Numbered from the stretch's first letter, positions 34,611-46,040 are shown. The stretch is DNA of 64,000 nt from Ashinkailepas kermadecensis (GCA_034440615.1 JAOTOM010004039.1:1-64000); one strand, 5' to 3'. Numbers and translations: made by a program. Notes: generated by a model from the sequence alone, not told the origin.

Positions 34611-34814
34611 TCGAACTGCAGCAAAATAAATATTTGGAACCATTGAATTAGGCCCTATTGAAGCAGCATGCTTATTTTTACTCCGTCGCTCTGCATTCAT
34701 TATATCAATGAAGTGACATGGAATGACACCCGCACACTTCGCATGACAATGATTTCGCACATAAAAAAGTCGTGGAGACCGAACACAACTGTATATTCAT
34801 CTGCTTATTTTGTA

Positions 34815-34883
34815 AGGCCTTCACTGAGCATGGCTCAGTGAAGGCCAGTGATTGTATATCAGAGCGTGGCTCTGATATACAAT
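34815..34883. repeat. Two adjacent perfect inverted repeats
   Basis: Hairpin 1: GGCCTTCACTGAGC (34816-34829) pairs fully with GCTCAGTGAAGGCC (34833-34846) across an ATG loop. Hairpin 2: ATTGTATATCAGAGC (34851-34865) pairs fully with GCTCTGATATACAAT (34869-34883) across a GTG loop. Only four bases separate them. Neither looks like a U-tailed terminator, and no gene lies next to them. Confidence 0.95.
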
Positions 34884-34939
34884 ATTCGGTGGGACGAATC
34901 CGCACGATTTCCATGTAGCTGAGACCATAAGACCTACGA

Positions 34940-35335
34940 TGAGAAAAACCGGCCAGGACGAGAACCTGTCACTGCCATCGTCAGTTGAAATGTCACTCTA
35001 CCTCGGGGATGAGAAGCCGTGACTGCCATCGTCAGCTAAAAAGGTATACTGAGTGACAGGAAATGTCACTCTACCTCTGGGACGAGAAGCCGTGACTGCC
35101 ATCGTCAGCTAAAAGGTATACTGAGTGACAGGGAATGTCACTCTACCTCGGGGACGAGAAGCTGTGACTGCAATCGTCAGTTGAAATGTCACTCTACCTC
35201 GGGGACGAGAAGCCGTGACTGTCATCGTCAGTTGAAATGTCACTCTACCTCGGGGACCAGAAGCCGTGACTGCCATCGTCAGCTAAAAGGCATACTCAGT
35301 GACAGGGAATGTCACTCTACCTCGGGGACGACCGG
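34940..35335. repeat. Minisatellite, 51- and ~79-bp units, about 7 copies
   Basis: CACTCTACCTCGGGGACGAG, AAGCCGTGACTGCCATCGTC recur. Short units continue with AGTTGAAATGT, long units with AGCTAAAAGGTATACTGAG and TGACAGGGAATGT. The two types alternate irregularly. Confidence 0.92.
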
Positions 35336-35984
35336 CACATTTTGACTGTTTTGACAGCGACACAATGGCTGGACCAGACGAGTGCCGGGCCACCATCCCG
35401 GACGTGCAGCGAAGGTCGCCGCGGCGGTGGGTATGCTGCCCATTATGCAGTTACATTAGTCGGTCATCCGGTCCAATAATCGGCACCTCGTTTCGATAGA
35501 TCAGTCCGTCCGGTGTTGGCTGTCTCTCAGCTGCATGACCTCGAGACGTCAAGCCCATCCCCTCCCTCCGGCATCTAGCCAGACGGGCCTGTGCAGATCA
35601 CAAAGTCGTGCACTCAGACCGACAGTAGACTGTACGGATTGTTGTTTGCCTGGGTAGTCCTGCACATTGCACGTCTCCTGTACATCACACTCAGCATTAG
35701 TTATCTGTGTACACTGTGGGCACACAAAACCGAAGTCTGCAACGGCAAGGATGGTTTGGTATGTCTATGCACATTTTAGGTAGCAATATGATCTCTGGGT
35801 ATTGTGTAGGGCTGCTGGGCAAGCGTTGAGTATATTTTTATCCTGTTAATGCTTCGGTTCGTCCATGTAGCCAAGCCCATGTAGTGTAATTAGTGTGTAA
35901 CATGACCAAGGAAGCTGACTAATGCGAATTGCTTCTACCGTTTACAACTACGAGGGTAAGCAAGTCAGTCACACAGTTGGACGC
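35336..35984. other. Unassigned sequence
   Basis: No feature recognised; frames are at most 66 codons. Confidence 0.4.
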
Positions 35985-36180
35985 AGTTTTCTACTGCGTG
36001 ACAGCGCCGGAAATAGTTATCGGCCTGTAATGGCTTTCTACTGCATGCCTGCGCCGGCAATGGTCCTCAGCCTGTAATGGTTTTCTACTGCGTGACTGCG
36101 CCGGCAATGGTCCTCAGCCTGTAATGGTTTTCTACTGCGTGACTGCGCCGGCAATGGTCCTCAGCCTGTAATGGTTTGAT
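35985..36180. repeat. Tandem repeat, about 47-bp unit, four copies
   Basis: TTTTCTACTGCGTGAC, GCGCCGGCAATGGTCCTCAG and CCTGTAATGG recur; the middle two copies are identical. Confidence 0.9.
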
Positions 36181-37454
36181 GGTTTTCTACTTCGTGACGG
36201 CACCGGGACGGCAGGTTCTTGGTTCACCTTTGTGAGCCCAGGATAGGATCATCATATCCATGTGAATCGAATCGACTATCCAATGGATACTCGATTATAT
36301 GCGTGATCGATCACATTGATGCTATCCATGTGACATTTATTGGCGCAATATCAGCTGCTCAAAATGCTTACTGGACCGTGGCATACGCAGGAATACGCAT
36401 GGCATGACTCGATGTAAGAGCTTAGAAACACTATCCAAGATTTCGAAAGACCCCCTCCTACAATTTAAGTTACATTTTGAGAGAAGAAAACCATTTACAT
36501 GAAAAACATTGCATTTTAGTATCAGCAGCCGTTGCAGATGTGTGGACTGGATGCGAGCTGTCTCTCATCGGGTACTATCATTGATGCAAGTCCAAGGCAG
36601 TGCTCATCTAACTGGCTGGCCATAAGGGAGATATTTGAGAGGTGCTGGGCCAAGCCAAATGCTACAGTCTGAAGATTTATTTAGTTGGCAGGTTTGACCA
36701 CGACTGTGAGTGAGATGTGTAGACTATCCTGTTTTGTATCCGGAACCATCCACCCTGTCGTTGTTAAAACAATGAAACAATGATATCAGAGCGTACGCAC
36801 TGTATTTGTGACATCAGATTATGCTCCGTCAGGATGTGATCCGCACGTCAATTATTACGACGGCTGTATGATACTAAATCTGTCCATGATTATAAGAAAA
36901 AATAACCAAATGCTCATATTAAGTAAAATAGGATCAAAAGTCGGTCTAACATATTTCGGGCATGACCCTTCTTCGGAGACAGAATATACATACAGAGACA
37001 TTTTACGCACAGGATTTTACGCACATGCTATATATACATATTAAGCCGTCTACCAATATTGACGAAATCATCATCTAAGTCCAAGTATTTAATTTCCAAC
37101 ATAACAAAGGGCATTGTAACAAGTATATGTGATGCGGCACTAACAGAGCCAAAATGTTCGTCGCTTCCCTAGACACCCTCCGTATACACCTACCCTACGT
37201 ATACATACATATACACATCTCATAAACACATATATCCGTGATACGTCAATGCTCTCGAAGTGTTCGCGTGTGTGGATGAACGAGCGTGTGAGTGAGTGAG
37301 TGAACATGTGAGTGCGTACATGGGTGAGTGAATTTCTGGGTGAATGATGGGGTGAGTGACTGTGCCGGTAGATGATTACGGAGTGAATAAGTCGGCGAGT
37401 GCAGGTGACGTCTGTACAGTGTCGTGCTGTATAGGGAACTGGTTTTATGATGGT
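36181..37454. other. Unassigned sequence
   Basis: No exon or transposon recognised. A loose GTGAGTGA-rich tract lies at about 37280-37400. A 78-codon frame at 36808-37044 has no known motif. Confidence 0.4.
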
Positions 37455-37745
37455 CCATGAAGCTACCATTGTGTTTAGGAGATAATTTTGGTTCCTGATT
37501 TCAATGGATTCGGAAATTTTGAGTTCTGCCATGTCTTTACAAGTCCGCAAGATTGTGATGCTGAGCGTTGTTGGAGTGATGATGCTTTCTGGATGATTTG
37601 TATCGAAATGCTCCCCAAAAGGGATGTTTTTCGTTTTGTTCTTCGCGTCTCTGATGTGTTCCATGTATCTGTCCCTAACCATGTGTATGGCTTCCCCAAT
37701 ATAGTCATTTGGTTACATTTTATAATCATCTTCAATTCGACTATG
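37455..37745 (-). pseudogene. GIY-YIG nuclease remnant, probably Penelope-like element C-terminus
   Basis: The minus strand encodes MIIKCNQ in one frame and then, after a frameshift, NDYIGEA, RDRYMEHIRDAK, IPFGEHFDTNH, AELKISESIEIRN and LLNTMVASW. The order YIG, then R...EH, then HF...H, then the ES(I)EIR helix and LN..W end is that of GIY-YIG domains carried by Penelope-like retroelements. The frame then runs on into non-conserved residues. A 48-codon frame just upstream on the same strand (37713-37859, LPLNWTDLEVDN) might belong to the same element. No RT is visible nearby, so this is an isolated 3' fragment. Confidence 0.7.
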
Positions 37746-38105
37746 CTCAACGCATCTCTCCGCAACATTATCAACTTCTAAATCTGTCCAGTTAAGGGGT
37801 AAATAGTTCACGTGCATTTTATGGTGATTGTTAGTCTTCCTGTGATCATTTGCGTTCATTATGTGCTCGTGAGGCACGGGTCTTGACATTGATCATTGGT
37901 GACCTAGAACCGACGGTAACCTCCTGAAGCCAGTAAGCGCTGGCATTGTCAAGGTTTCCTCGTCCAAGTCTCAAGAAAGAGCCACATATAACTATTGACA
38001 ATTACGCTGATGCCGAGCTCGGCCGATTAGTGCAGCGGCCAGTCACGCAGATGTGGTAGGGTTGTCTGACGCTGTGTTCGCCCATGTCTGACTGGTCTGG
38101 TCTCA
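37746..38105. other. Spacer, possibly more of the Penelope-like fragment
   Basis: Apart from the small minus-strand frame noted for the GIY-YIG remnant, nothing is recognised. Confidence 0.3.
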
Positions 38106-39152
38106 CTCGGCTCTGCCAACAACACCTGTCACAGCGCACACCCGATGACAGGTTTGTCAGGCCGACACTGACGCCCAGTGACTGCCAACATCACCTGTCA
38201 CAGCGCACACCCGATGACAGGTTTGTCAGGCCGACACTGACGCCCAGTGACTGCCAACAACACCTGTCACAGCGCACACCCGATGACAGGTTTGTCAGGC
38301 CGAACGACTGACGCCCAGTGACTGCCAACAACACCTGTCACAGCGCACACCCGATGACAGGTTTGTCAGGCCGACACTGACGCCCAGTGACTGCCAACAA
38401 CACCTGTCACAGCGCACACCCGATGACAGGTTTGTCAGGCCGACACTGACGCCCAGTGACTGCCAACAACACCTGTCACACACCATGAAGGTTTGTCAAG
38501 CCAAAACAACCCCATAAAACAAAAAACACTGTACAGCGCACACCCGATGACAGGTTTGTCAGGCCGACACTGACGCCCAGTGACTGCCAACAACACCTGT
38601 CACATCGCACACCCGATGACAGGTTTGTCAGGCCGACACTGACGCCCAGTGACTGCCAACAACACCTGTCACATCGCACACCCGATGACAGGTTTGTCAG
38701 GCCGACACTGACGCCCAGTGACTGCCAACATCACCTGTCACAGCACACACCCAGGACTGCCAAATACGCAAAAGACAGGTTTGTCAGGCCGACACTGACG
38801 CCCAGTGACTGCCAACAACACTCGCACACCCGATGACAGGTTTGTCAGGCCGACACTGACGCCCAGTGACTGCCAACAAAACCTTCACACGCACACCCGA
38901 TGACAGGTTTGTCAGGCCGACACTGACGCCCAGTGACTGCCAACATCACCTGTCACAGCGCACACCCGATGACAGGTTTGTCAGGCCGACACTGACGCCC
39001 AGTGACTGCCAACAACACCTGTCACATCGCACACCCGATGACAGGTTTGTCAGGCCGACACTGACGCCCAGTGACTGCCAACAACACCTGTCACATCGCA
39101 CACCCGATGACAAGTTTGTCAGGCCGACACTGACGCCCAGTGACTGCCAACA
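38106..39152. repeat. Minisatellite, 69-bp unit, about 15 copies, each with a hairpin
   Basis: The unit is marked by CAGTGACTGCCAACAACACC, TGTCACAGCGCACACCCGAT and GACAGGTTTGTCAGGCCGAC. Inside it ACCTGTCA and TGACAGGT form an 8-bp perfect inverted repeat with a 14-base spacer. Two units are disturbed by short insertions (about 38478-38535 and 38750-38775). Since 69 is a multiple of 3, frames stay open on both strands; I do not consider them coding. Confidence 0.96.
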
Positions 39153-40256
39153 GCGCCGCACGCTCTGTAAGCCTTTCCCGTCTGAGCGACAGGCGTTGTC
39201 GAGGTCTCCATTATGACCGGCCATCTGTCGGTCCCAAACTCGTCCATGACTCGCTCCCTGGTGCCCCCTCCGCCCCATCCCTCTACCCGCCCGTCTGCCA
39301 GTCCCACCACCGGGCCATCTGTCCACGAGCCAGCCGGCGGCGCCGCTAGCTTCCGCCATCGGAGCGGCGCCCGTGACCGACACGATCTCGGCGCGGTGAG
39401 GCGCCGCGCCGGCCGGTTTTTATGCGACGCTAGCGGTCCCGGCCAGTATGCGTCGCGCCGCTGGTCTGGCCGTGACCTTGAAGGTCGGGTGCGCCGGACT
39501 TGGTGACGGCGGTCACGTGTCAGGTGACGACAGAAGTGTGCTGGTGGCGTACACGGACACCGAGCAGAAATCGGCCTAGCCATCGACGCGGCTCGGTGAC
39601 GCTTTGCTCGGTAGTGGTGCAGCTTTCCAGCCTCAGTTTTCCTCACTTTTGGAGTTTGTCTGGAGTGATGATGAGACGCGATGTGATGAGGACGTGATGA
39701 GAAGCACATCCAGAAATTTATCAGAAGGTGGCCGAAGAATTTCAGCGCCACAGAACTTCAGCCGGCGATTTGTATTAACTATTACCTGTGTATGAATGTT
39801 TCATAGATAATTGCTGACTGCGTGAGATGGGTGTCTAATTTAGCAGTACCTTCGCACGCACTTACCTACCTTAGAGCCATATAAAACTGATAGCAAGCAT
39901 GGCATTTAGCTGGATGGCAAGCTGATTGTTAAAAACAGCATAATACACAAGCTGTAAAGTCGAAATTTACTTGGACAGAACTTTAGATTTGACAAATCTT
40001 GGACAATCAGCAGGTGCTTCATTGGAAATCGACTGGCATCTGGGTTGAGAATTTCTGAAAATAATAACACAGGTGGGTACCCTGCTACCCAACAGTGCTA
40101 CCCTGCTACCTGGCAGTGATGGCAGAATTGACTCTGTCACCTCAACGAGACCCAGAACGGAGCCGTTGTGTCCCGTTGTGGCCCGAACATTCTCTTCTCT
40201 GGCACTTCTGTACTTCAGACCCCATTTGCCAGTGCCATAATCACGCCCGGACTTGG
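39153..40256. other. Unassigned, with a CpG-rich stretch at 39330-39500
   Basis: The stretch 39330-39500 is very GC- and CpG-rich (GGCGGCGCCGC, GCGCCGCGCCGGCCGG) and open on both strands. It could be a CpG-island-like promoter region, but no transcript or exon is evident. The rest is ordinary sequence. Confidence 0.35.
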
Positions 40257-41935
40257 CCGGTGTAGGCTGACACCACTGCAGCACGGACCGGGGCCGGTGT
40301 AGGCTGACGCCACTGCAGCACGGACCGGGGCCGGTGTAAGCTGACGCCACTGCAGTGCGGGCCGGACCGGTGTAGGCTGACGTCATCGCAGTACACGTTC
40401 TGGGCCGGTGTAGGCTGACGCCACTGCAGTACGGGCCGGACCGGTGTAGGCTGACGCCACCGCAGTACACGTCGGGCCGGTGTAGGCTGACGCCACTGCA
40501 GTACGGGCCGGACCGGTGTAGGCTGACGCCACTGCAGTACGGGCCGGACCGGTGTAGGCTGACGCCACTGCAGCACGGGCCGGGGCCGGTGTAGGCTGAC
40601 GCCACCGCAGTACACGTCGGGCCAGTGGTCTTGCAGTACGGGCCGGACCGGTGTAGGCTGACGCCACCGCAGTACGGGTCGGACCGGTGTAGGCTGACGC
40701 CACTGCAGTACGAGCCGGGGCCGGTGTAGGCTGACGCCACCGCAGTACGGACGTCGGGGCCGGTGTAGGCTGACGCCACTGCAGTACGGGCCGGACCGGT
40801 GTAGGCTGACGCCACTGCAGTACGGGCCGGACCGGTGTAGGCTGACGCCACCGCAGTACACGTCGGACCAGTGTAGGCTGACGCCATCGCAGCCCGGACC
40901 GACGCCAGTACACGTCAGGCCGGTGTAGGCTGACGCCACCGCAGTACACATCAGGACCGGTGTAGGCTGACGCCACCGCAGTACACGTCGGGCCGGTGTA
41001 GGCTGACACCACCGCAGTACGGACCGAGCCGGTGTAGGCTGACGCCACCGCAGTACACGTCAGGCCGGTGTAGGCTGACGCCACCGCAGTACACGTCAGG
41101 CCGGTGTAGGCTGACGCCACCTCCGCAATACGGACCGAGCCGGTGTAGGCTGACGCCACCGCAGTACACGTCAGGCCGGTGTAGGCTGACGCTACCGCAG
41201 TACACGTCGGGCCAGTGTAGGCTGACGCCACCGCAGTACGGACCAAGGACCGGTGTAGGCTGACGCCACCGCAGTACACGTCGGGCCGGTGTAGGCTGAC
41301 GCCACTGCAGTACAGGCCGGACCGGTGTAGGCTGACGCCACCGCAGTACACGTCGGGCCGGTGTAGGCTGACGCCACCTCCGCAGTAACGGACCGAGCCG
41401 GTGTAGGCTGACGCCACCGCAGTACACGTCGGACCGGTGTAGGCTGACGCCACCGCAGTACACGTCGGGCCGGTGTAGGCTGACGCCACCGCAGTACACG
41501 TCAGGCCGGTGTAGGCTGACGCCACCGCAGTACACGTCGGACCAGTGTAGGCTGACGCCATTGCAGTACGGGCCGGACCGGTGTAGGCTGACGCCACCGC
41601 AGTACACGTCAGGCCGGTGTAGGCTGACGCCACCGCAGTACACGTCAGGCCGGTGTAGGCTGACGCCACCGCAGTACACGTCAGGCCGGTGTAGGCTGAC
41701 GCCACCGCAGTACACGTCAGGCCGGTGTAGGCTGACGCCACCGCAGTACACGTCAGGCCGGTGTAGGCTGACGCCACCGCAGTACACGTCAGGCCGGTGT
41801 AGGCTGACGCCACCGCAGTACACGTCAGGCCGGTGTAGGCTGACGCCACCGCAGTACACGTCAGGCCGGTGTAGGCTGACGCCACCGCAGTACACGTCAG
41901 GCCGGTGTAGGCTGACGCCACCGCAGTACGCGCGG
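40257..41935. repeat. Minisatellite, 36-bp unit, about 46 copies
   Basis: The core CCGGTGTAGGCTGACGCCAC is constant. The rest varies between CGCAGTACACGTCAGG, CGCAGTACACGTCGGG, TGCAGTACGGGCCGGA and GGACCGAG types. Ten consecutive near-identical CACGTCAGG units occupy about 41584-41930, while the left part is a mosaic. The 12-residue unit (TAVASAYTGLTC type) keeps a 556-codon minus frame open. CGTCAG...CTGACG allows a short stem across unit borders. Confidence 0.97.
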
Positions 41936-42224
41936 CGGTGGCCGAACTAAACCTGGCTTCTGGCTGTAACAATCGCCTCCTGGTGAGGCGATTGCTGACG
42001 CCGATCTCGCCACAGGCCGCCCGGCCCCAGAGAAGTAATGCCAGAGATGTCAATGTTTACACACTTAGCGTCCCGCCTGGGCCCACGTCTACACCAGAAT
42101 GTTAAGGTCGACTTAGGCCGGCGTCAACAATTAGCGGGAGTGCACAATGTGTGGCGAAAAATGTTGAGGCAGGCACGATCTGAGCCGTGTGGGGTGCATC
42201 GTGTGAGGCAGCACGTCCGATCAC
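41936..42224. other. Spacer
   Basis: Unique sequence, no feature recognised. CAATCGCCTCCTGGTGAGGCGATTG at 41969-41993 is a near-perfect hairpin (CAATCGCCTC with GAGGCGATTG). Confidence 0.45.
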
Positions 42225-42397
42225 CACCAGCTGGCACCTCCACGTGGACAGGGCAGCCTGCCGCACTCGCGCTGTGTCACCACCAGCTGACACCTCCACG
42301 TGGACAGGGCAGCCTGCCGCACTCGCGCTGTGTCACCACCAGCTGACACCTCCACGTGGACAGGGCAGCCTGCCGCACTCGCGCTGTGTCACCACCA
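42225..42397. repeat. Tandem repeat, 56-bp unit, three copies
   Basis: CACCACCAGCTGACACCTCC, ACGTGGACAGGGCAGCCTGC and CGCACTCGCGCTGTGT are repeated three times with one difference in the first copy (CTGGCACC). Confidence 0.95.
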
Positions 42398-42404
42398 CGA
42401 GAGA

Positions 42405-43425
42405 AACTTGGCGCCTCACCATGTGGGTGTCCGGGTGTGGCTTACCGTCTGGATGTCTGGGCGCCTTACCGTGTGGGTGTCCGGGTGTGGCTTACCGTCT
42501 GGATGTCTGGGCGCCTTACCGTGTGGGTGTCCGGTGTGGCTTACCGTCTGGATGTCTGGGCGCCTTACCGTGTGGGTGTCCGGTGTGGCTTACCGTCTGG
42601 ATGTCTGGGCGCCTTACCGTGTGGGTGTCCGGGTGTGGCTTACCGTCTGGATGTCTGGGCGCCTTACCGTGTGGGTGTCCGGGTGTGGCTTACCGTCTGG
42701 ATGTCTGGGCGCCTTACCGTGTGGGTGTCCGGGTGTGGCTTACCGTCTGGATGTCTGGGCGCCTTACCGTGTGGGTGTCCGGGTGTGGCTTACCGTCTGG
42801 ATGTCTGGGCGCCTTACCGTGTGGGTGTCCGGGTGTGGCTTACCGTCTGGATGTCTGGGCGCCTTACCGTGTGGGTGTCCGGGTGTGGCTTACCGTCTGG
42901 ATGTCTGGGCGCCTTACCGTGTGGGTGTCCGGGTGTGGCTTACCGTCTGGATGTCTGGGCGCCTTACCGTGTGGGTGTCCGTGGTGTGGCTTACCGTCTG
43001 GATGTCTGGGCGCCTTACCGTGTGGGTGTCGGTGTGGCTTACCGTCTGGATGTCTGGGCGCCTTACCGTGTGGGTGTCCGGTGTGACTTACCGTCTGGAT
43101 GTCTGGGCGCCTTACCGTGTGGGTGTCCGGTGGGTTTTTACCGTCTGGATGTCTGGGCGCCTTACCGTGTGGGTGTCCGGTGTGGCTTACCGTCTGGATG
43201 TCTGGGCGCCTTACCGTGTGGGTGTCCGGTGTGGCTTACCGTCTGGATGTCTGGGCGCCTTACCGTGTGGGTGTCCGGTGTGGCTTACCGTCTGGATGTC
43301 TGGGCGCCTTACCGTGTGGGTGTCCGGGTGTGGCTTACCGTCTGGATGTCTGGGCGCCTTACCGTGTGGGTGTCCGGGTGTGGCTTACCGTCTGGATGTC
43401 TGGGCGCCTTATCGTGTAGGTACAG
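42405..43425. repeat. Minisatellite, 49/50-bp unit, about 20 copies
   Basis: GGCGCCTTACCGTGTGGGTG, TCCGGGTGTGGCTTACC and GTCTGGATGTCTG repeat. A GGG/GG difference makes 50- or 49-bp units, so frames shift through the array and still stay open (frames up to 394 codons on plus). Two units near 42980-43140 have altered lengths. Confidence 0.97.
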
Positions 43426-43817
43426 GCGGATACCCGCTGTTTCGCAAAGAAATGTGGCGATGCAACTCAGCAACGACAGATTGAGTTATCCGAGGGCCTG
43501 GTTGGTGCCCTGAGATTGTATGCACCTTTGTGAGAAGCATTGGTGACGCCAAGTTGGGATTGAAGTACCAGTAAGCCGGTCGGTATTTCGTTGTAAATGG
43601 GCAAGGTTTTATTTTGGAAAGCTGATAATGAGTGGAAAGGAAACCTGGAATCATGAACACTTATGCATGTGAGAAATGCATAGGCTGCATCAAGTGTTTA
43701 AATGACTGTCAAAGTATTCATGCTAACCTGACTTCAGGCCCTTCCTTTTTAACTCCGCTTACTCGACTGTTTGTTTCACGGAGGAGGGTACCGTGTTAAG
43801 TAAAGCTTGTTGTGTGA
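43426..43817. other. Spacer
   Basis: AT-richer unique sequence with no feature recognised. Confidence 0.4.
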
Positions 43818-44330
43818 GCCCCAATCCCACCACCCGGTCTGGAGTTCCAGTTCATCCCCAATCCCACCACCCGGTCTGGAGTTCCAGTTCATCCCCAATC
43901 CCACCACCCGGTTGGTTCCAGTTCATCCACAATTCCACCACCGGTGTGGAGTTCCAGTTCATCCCCAATCCCACCACCCGGTCTGGAGTTCCAGTTCATC
44001 CCCAATCCCACCACCCGGTCTGGAGTTCCAGTTCATCCCCAATCCCACCACCCGGTCTGGAGTTCCAGTTCAGCCCCAATCCCACCACCCGGTCTGGAGT
44101 TCCAGTTCAGCCCCAATCCCACCACCCGGTCTGGAGTTCCAGTTCAGCCCCAATCCCACCACCCGGTCTGGAGTTCCAGTTCAGCCCCAATCCCACCACC
44201 CGGTCTGGAGTTCCAGTTCAGCCCCAATCCCACCACCCGGTCTGGAGTTCCAGTTCAGCCCCAATCACACCACCCGGTCTGGAGTTCCGTTCAGCCCAAT
44301 CCCACCATCCGGTCTGGAGTTCCAGTTCAG
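43818..44330. repeat. Minisatellite, 37-bp unit, about 14 copies
   Basis: GGTCTGGAGTTCCAGTTCA, then (G/T)CCCCAATCCCACCACCC. Left units have TTCATCC and right units TTCAGCC, with a sharp switch near 44070, so the array is made of two homogenised blocks. Three plus frames are open. Confidence 0.97.
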
Positions 44331-44432
44331 CGGCAGAGCTGAACCGATGGCTTAATGTGCGGCCAATACGTTGGTATGGCCGCTCCGTTGTTTTGTCTCC
44401 AGCCTTATCGGGCCCCGGCCAGCTGACCTTAA

Positions 44433-44545
44433 TCAGATGGGGACTACATGCGGCATCAGATGGGGACTACGTGTGGCATCAGATGGGGACTACATGCGGC
44501 ATCAGATGTGGACTAAATGACGGCATCAGATGGGAATTAAATGCG
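44433..44545. repeat. Short tandem repeat GCATCAGATGGGGACTA
   Basis: Four units of about 23-27 bp with substitutions. Confidence 0.85.
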
Positions 44546-45750
44546 AGCGTCCGTAGAGACTCGAGCCGTATTTTGTCAGGACCGGGAGGTGAACGCAGAC
44601 TGGCGTTCTAACCAACTCAGCTGTCACATTTAGTCACATTTAGCAAGAGGGTCACACAACGCCCCCTTCCAGGGTGTGACTAATTATCCAGCTGGTGGCC
44701 AGCTAAGGTATCGGCATTAGTCTGCAGCGGTGTGATGGAGAACGGTGCCGCTTGGCAGTAGAGGAAGCTCATCTCTGCACTCCCACGACAGCTGCTGGCC
44801 TTTTCGTGACACTTTCTGATGGTGTGGGTTTCCGGTACAAACTTAACCGGCCAAAGTGGATGAGACTGCGCTACTTACCAGCCATGCCAATGCCGTGGCA
44901 TTCCTCACAGTCCGCCTGTTTCCTCACGTGTGGATCAGCAGTGACATGCTATGCTACCCCCTTCAGTGAGCTCAGCTTTCAGCCGCACTATGGCCGCGCA
45001 GTCAGTCAGGCCGGCGTCTGGAAGGGCGTGACCTCCCCGGGTCACACAGGTCAACTGGTGTCGGCGGGTGCGCGGTGCGGCCCAGTCGCGCGTGTCGACC
45101 CATTAACGAAGCCCGGCGGTGGCTTTTGTGGCGAATCTGACGCCGCTTTCAGCCGCCTGGCCCCCAGCTGACCCGAGCTGCATCGGCACAGTGCTGATCT
45201 GGACGATTGGGTGCCTCAGTGTGCGTTGCCTCAGCGTCGCCTTCCAGGTGGTAAGATGCTATCTGATGCGGCCGCCTGCAGCGCATGAACAGCACTAACG
45301 GGAAAACACGATATTCTTGTCACGCGCGGTAAACTGGTGGCAACGTTCTTACGGAATACTGACACCAGGTCAGCGGGGACTGAAGTTATAGTCTCATATT
45401 GTGTCGTGTGCCCCGGAGAACCCTGGTGCATACCTGCACATGAAGGCTCGAGCTGGCAGACGCGACTGAACTACAAACACACAACTAGACGCCGTATTCC
45501 ATGAGCTGGAGAAGCCCCACTAGCCCAGGAGTAACACATGAGGTTGTGGCAGTGAAGTGACCATGCACTCGAGCTCCAGGCGCGGCGGAGTATCCGCCTC
45601 CGCTGCCAGACATCTGACGCATGTGATGTGTCGACGGCATGACGATGCGGCATATCTCACGGGCCGTAAACACTGCATTGTTCGCAACCACTGCGGGCAA
45701 ACAATCGTCCGACCTATATGTACAGCACATCTTCAGTTCGTAGTTATTCG
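44546..45750. other. Unassigned sequence
   Basis: A 139-codon plus frame (44752-45171) begins MAVEEAHLCTP and ends AAFSRLAPS. It has no domain I know, no repeat and no visible splice context. It is the best non-repetitive frame of its size in this region, but it is weak evidence for a gene. Confidence 0.3.
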
Positions 45751-46040
45751 TTCTTCCTTTCTCCTCATGTCAGCTTTCCCTTCTCTCTTACTATCTCTCT
45801 TTCTCCTCCCTCATTCACACTCTCTCCCTCTCTTTTCCCTCTCCCCTTCTCCCTTAGTATCTCTCTTTCTCCTCCCTCCTTCACACTCTCTCCCTCTCCC
45901 TCTCCCTCTCCCTCTCCCTCTCCCTCTCCCTCTCCCTCTCCCTCTCCCTCTCCCTCTTCCTCTTCCTCTTCCTCTCCGTCTCCGTCTCCGTCTCCGTCTC
46001 CGTCTCCGTCTCCGTCTCCGTCTCACTCTCACTATCACCC
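45751..46040. repeat. Pyrimidine tract with hexamer arrays
   Basis: A pyrimidine-rich tract. (CTCCCT)n covers about 45888-45953, then a few CTTCCT units, then (CTCCGT)n at about 45973-46022. Two longer copies of TATCTCTCTTTCTCCTCCCT precede it (about 45792, 45859). Confidence 0.95.

Noticed and set aside
34815..34883. Bidirectional transcription terminators
   Set aside because: There is no T-run after either stem and no bacterial gene context.
40383..42053. 556-codon minus frame as a structural (AYTG-repeat) protein
   Set aside because: It is a direct consequence of a stop-free 36-bp unit; other minus frames over the same array are open too, and a plus frame (129 codons) is open as well.
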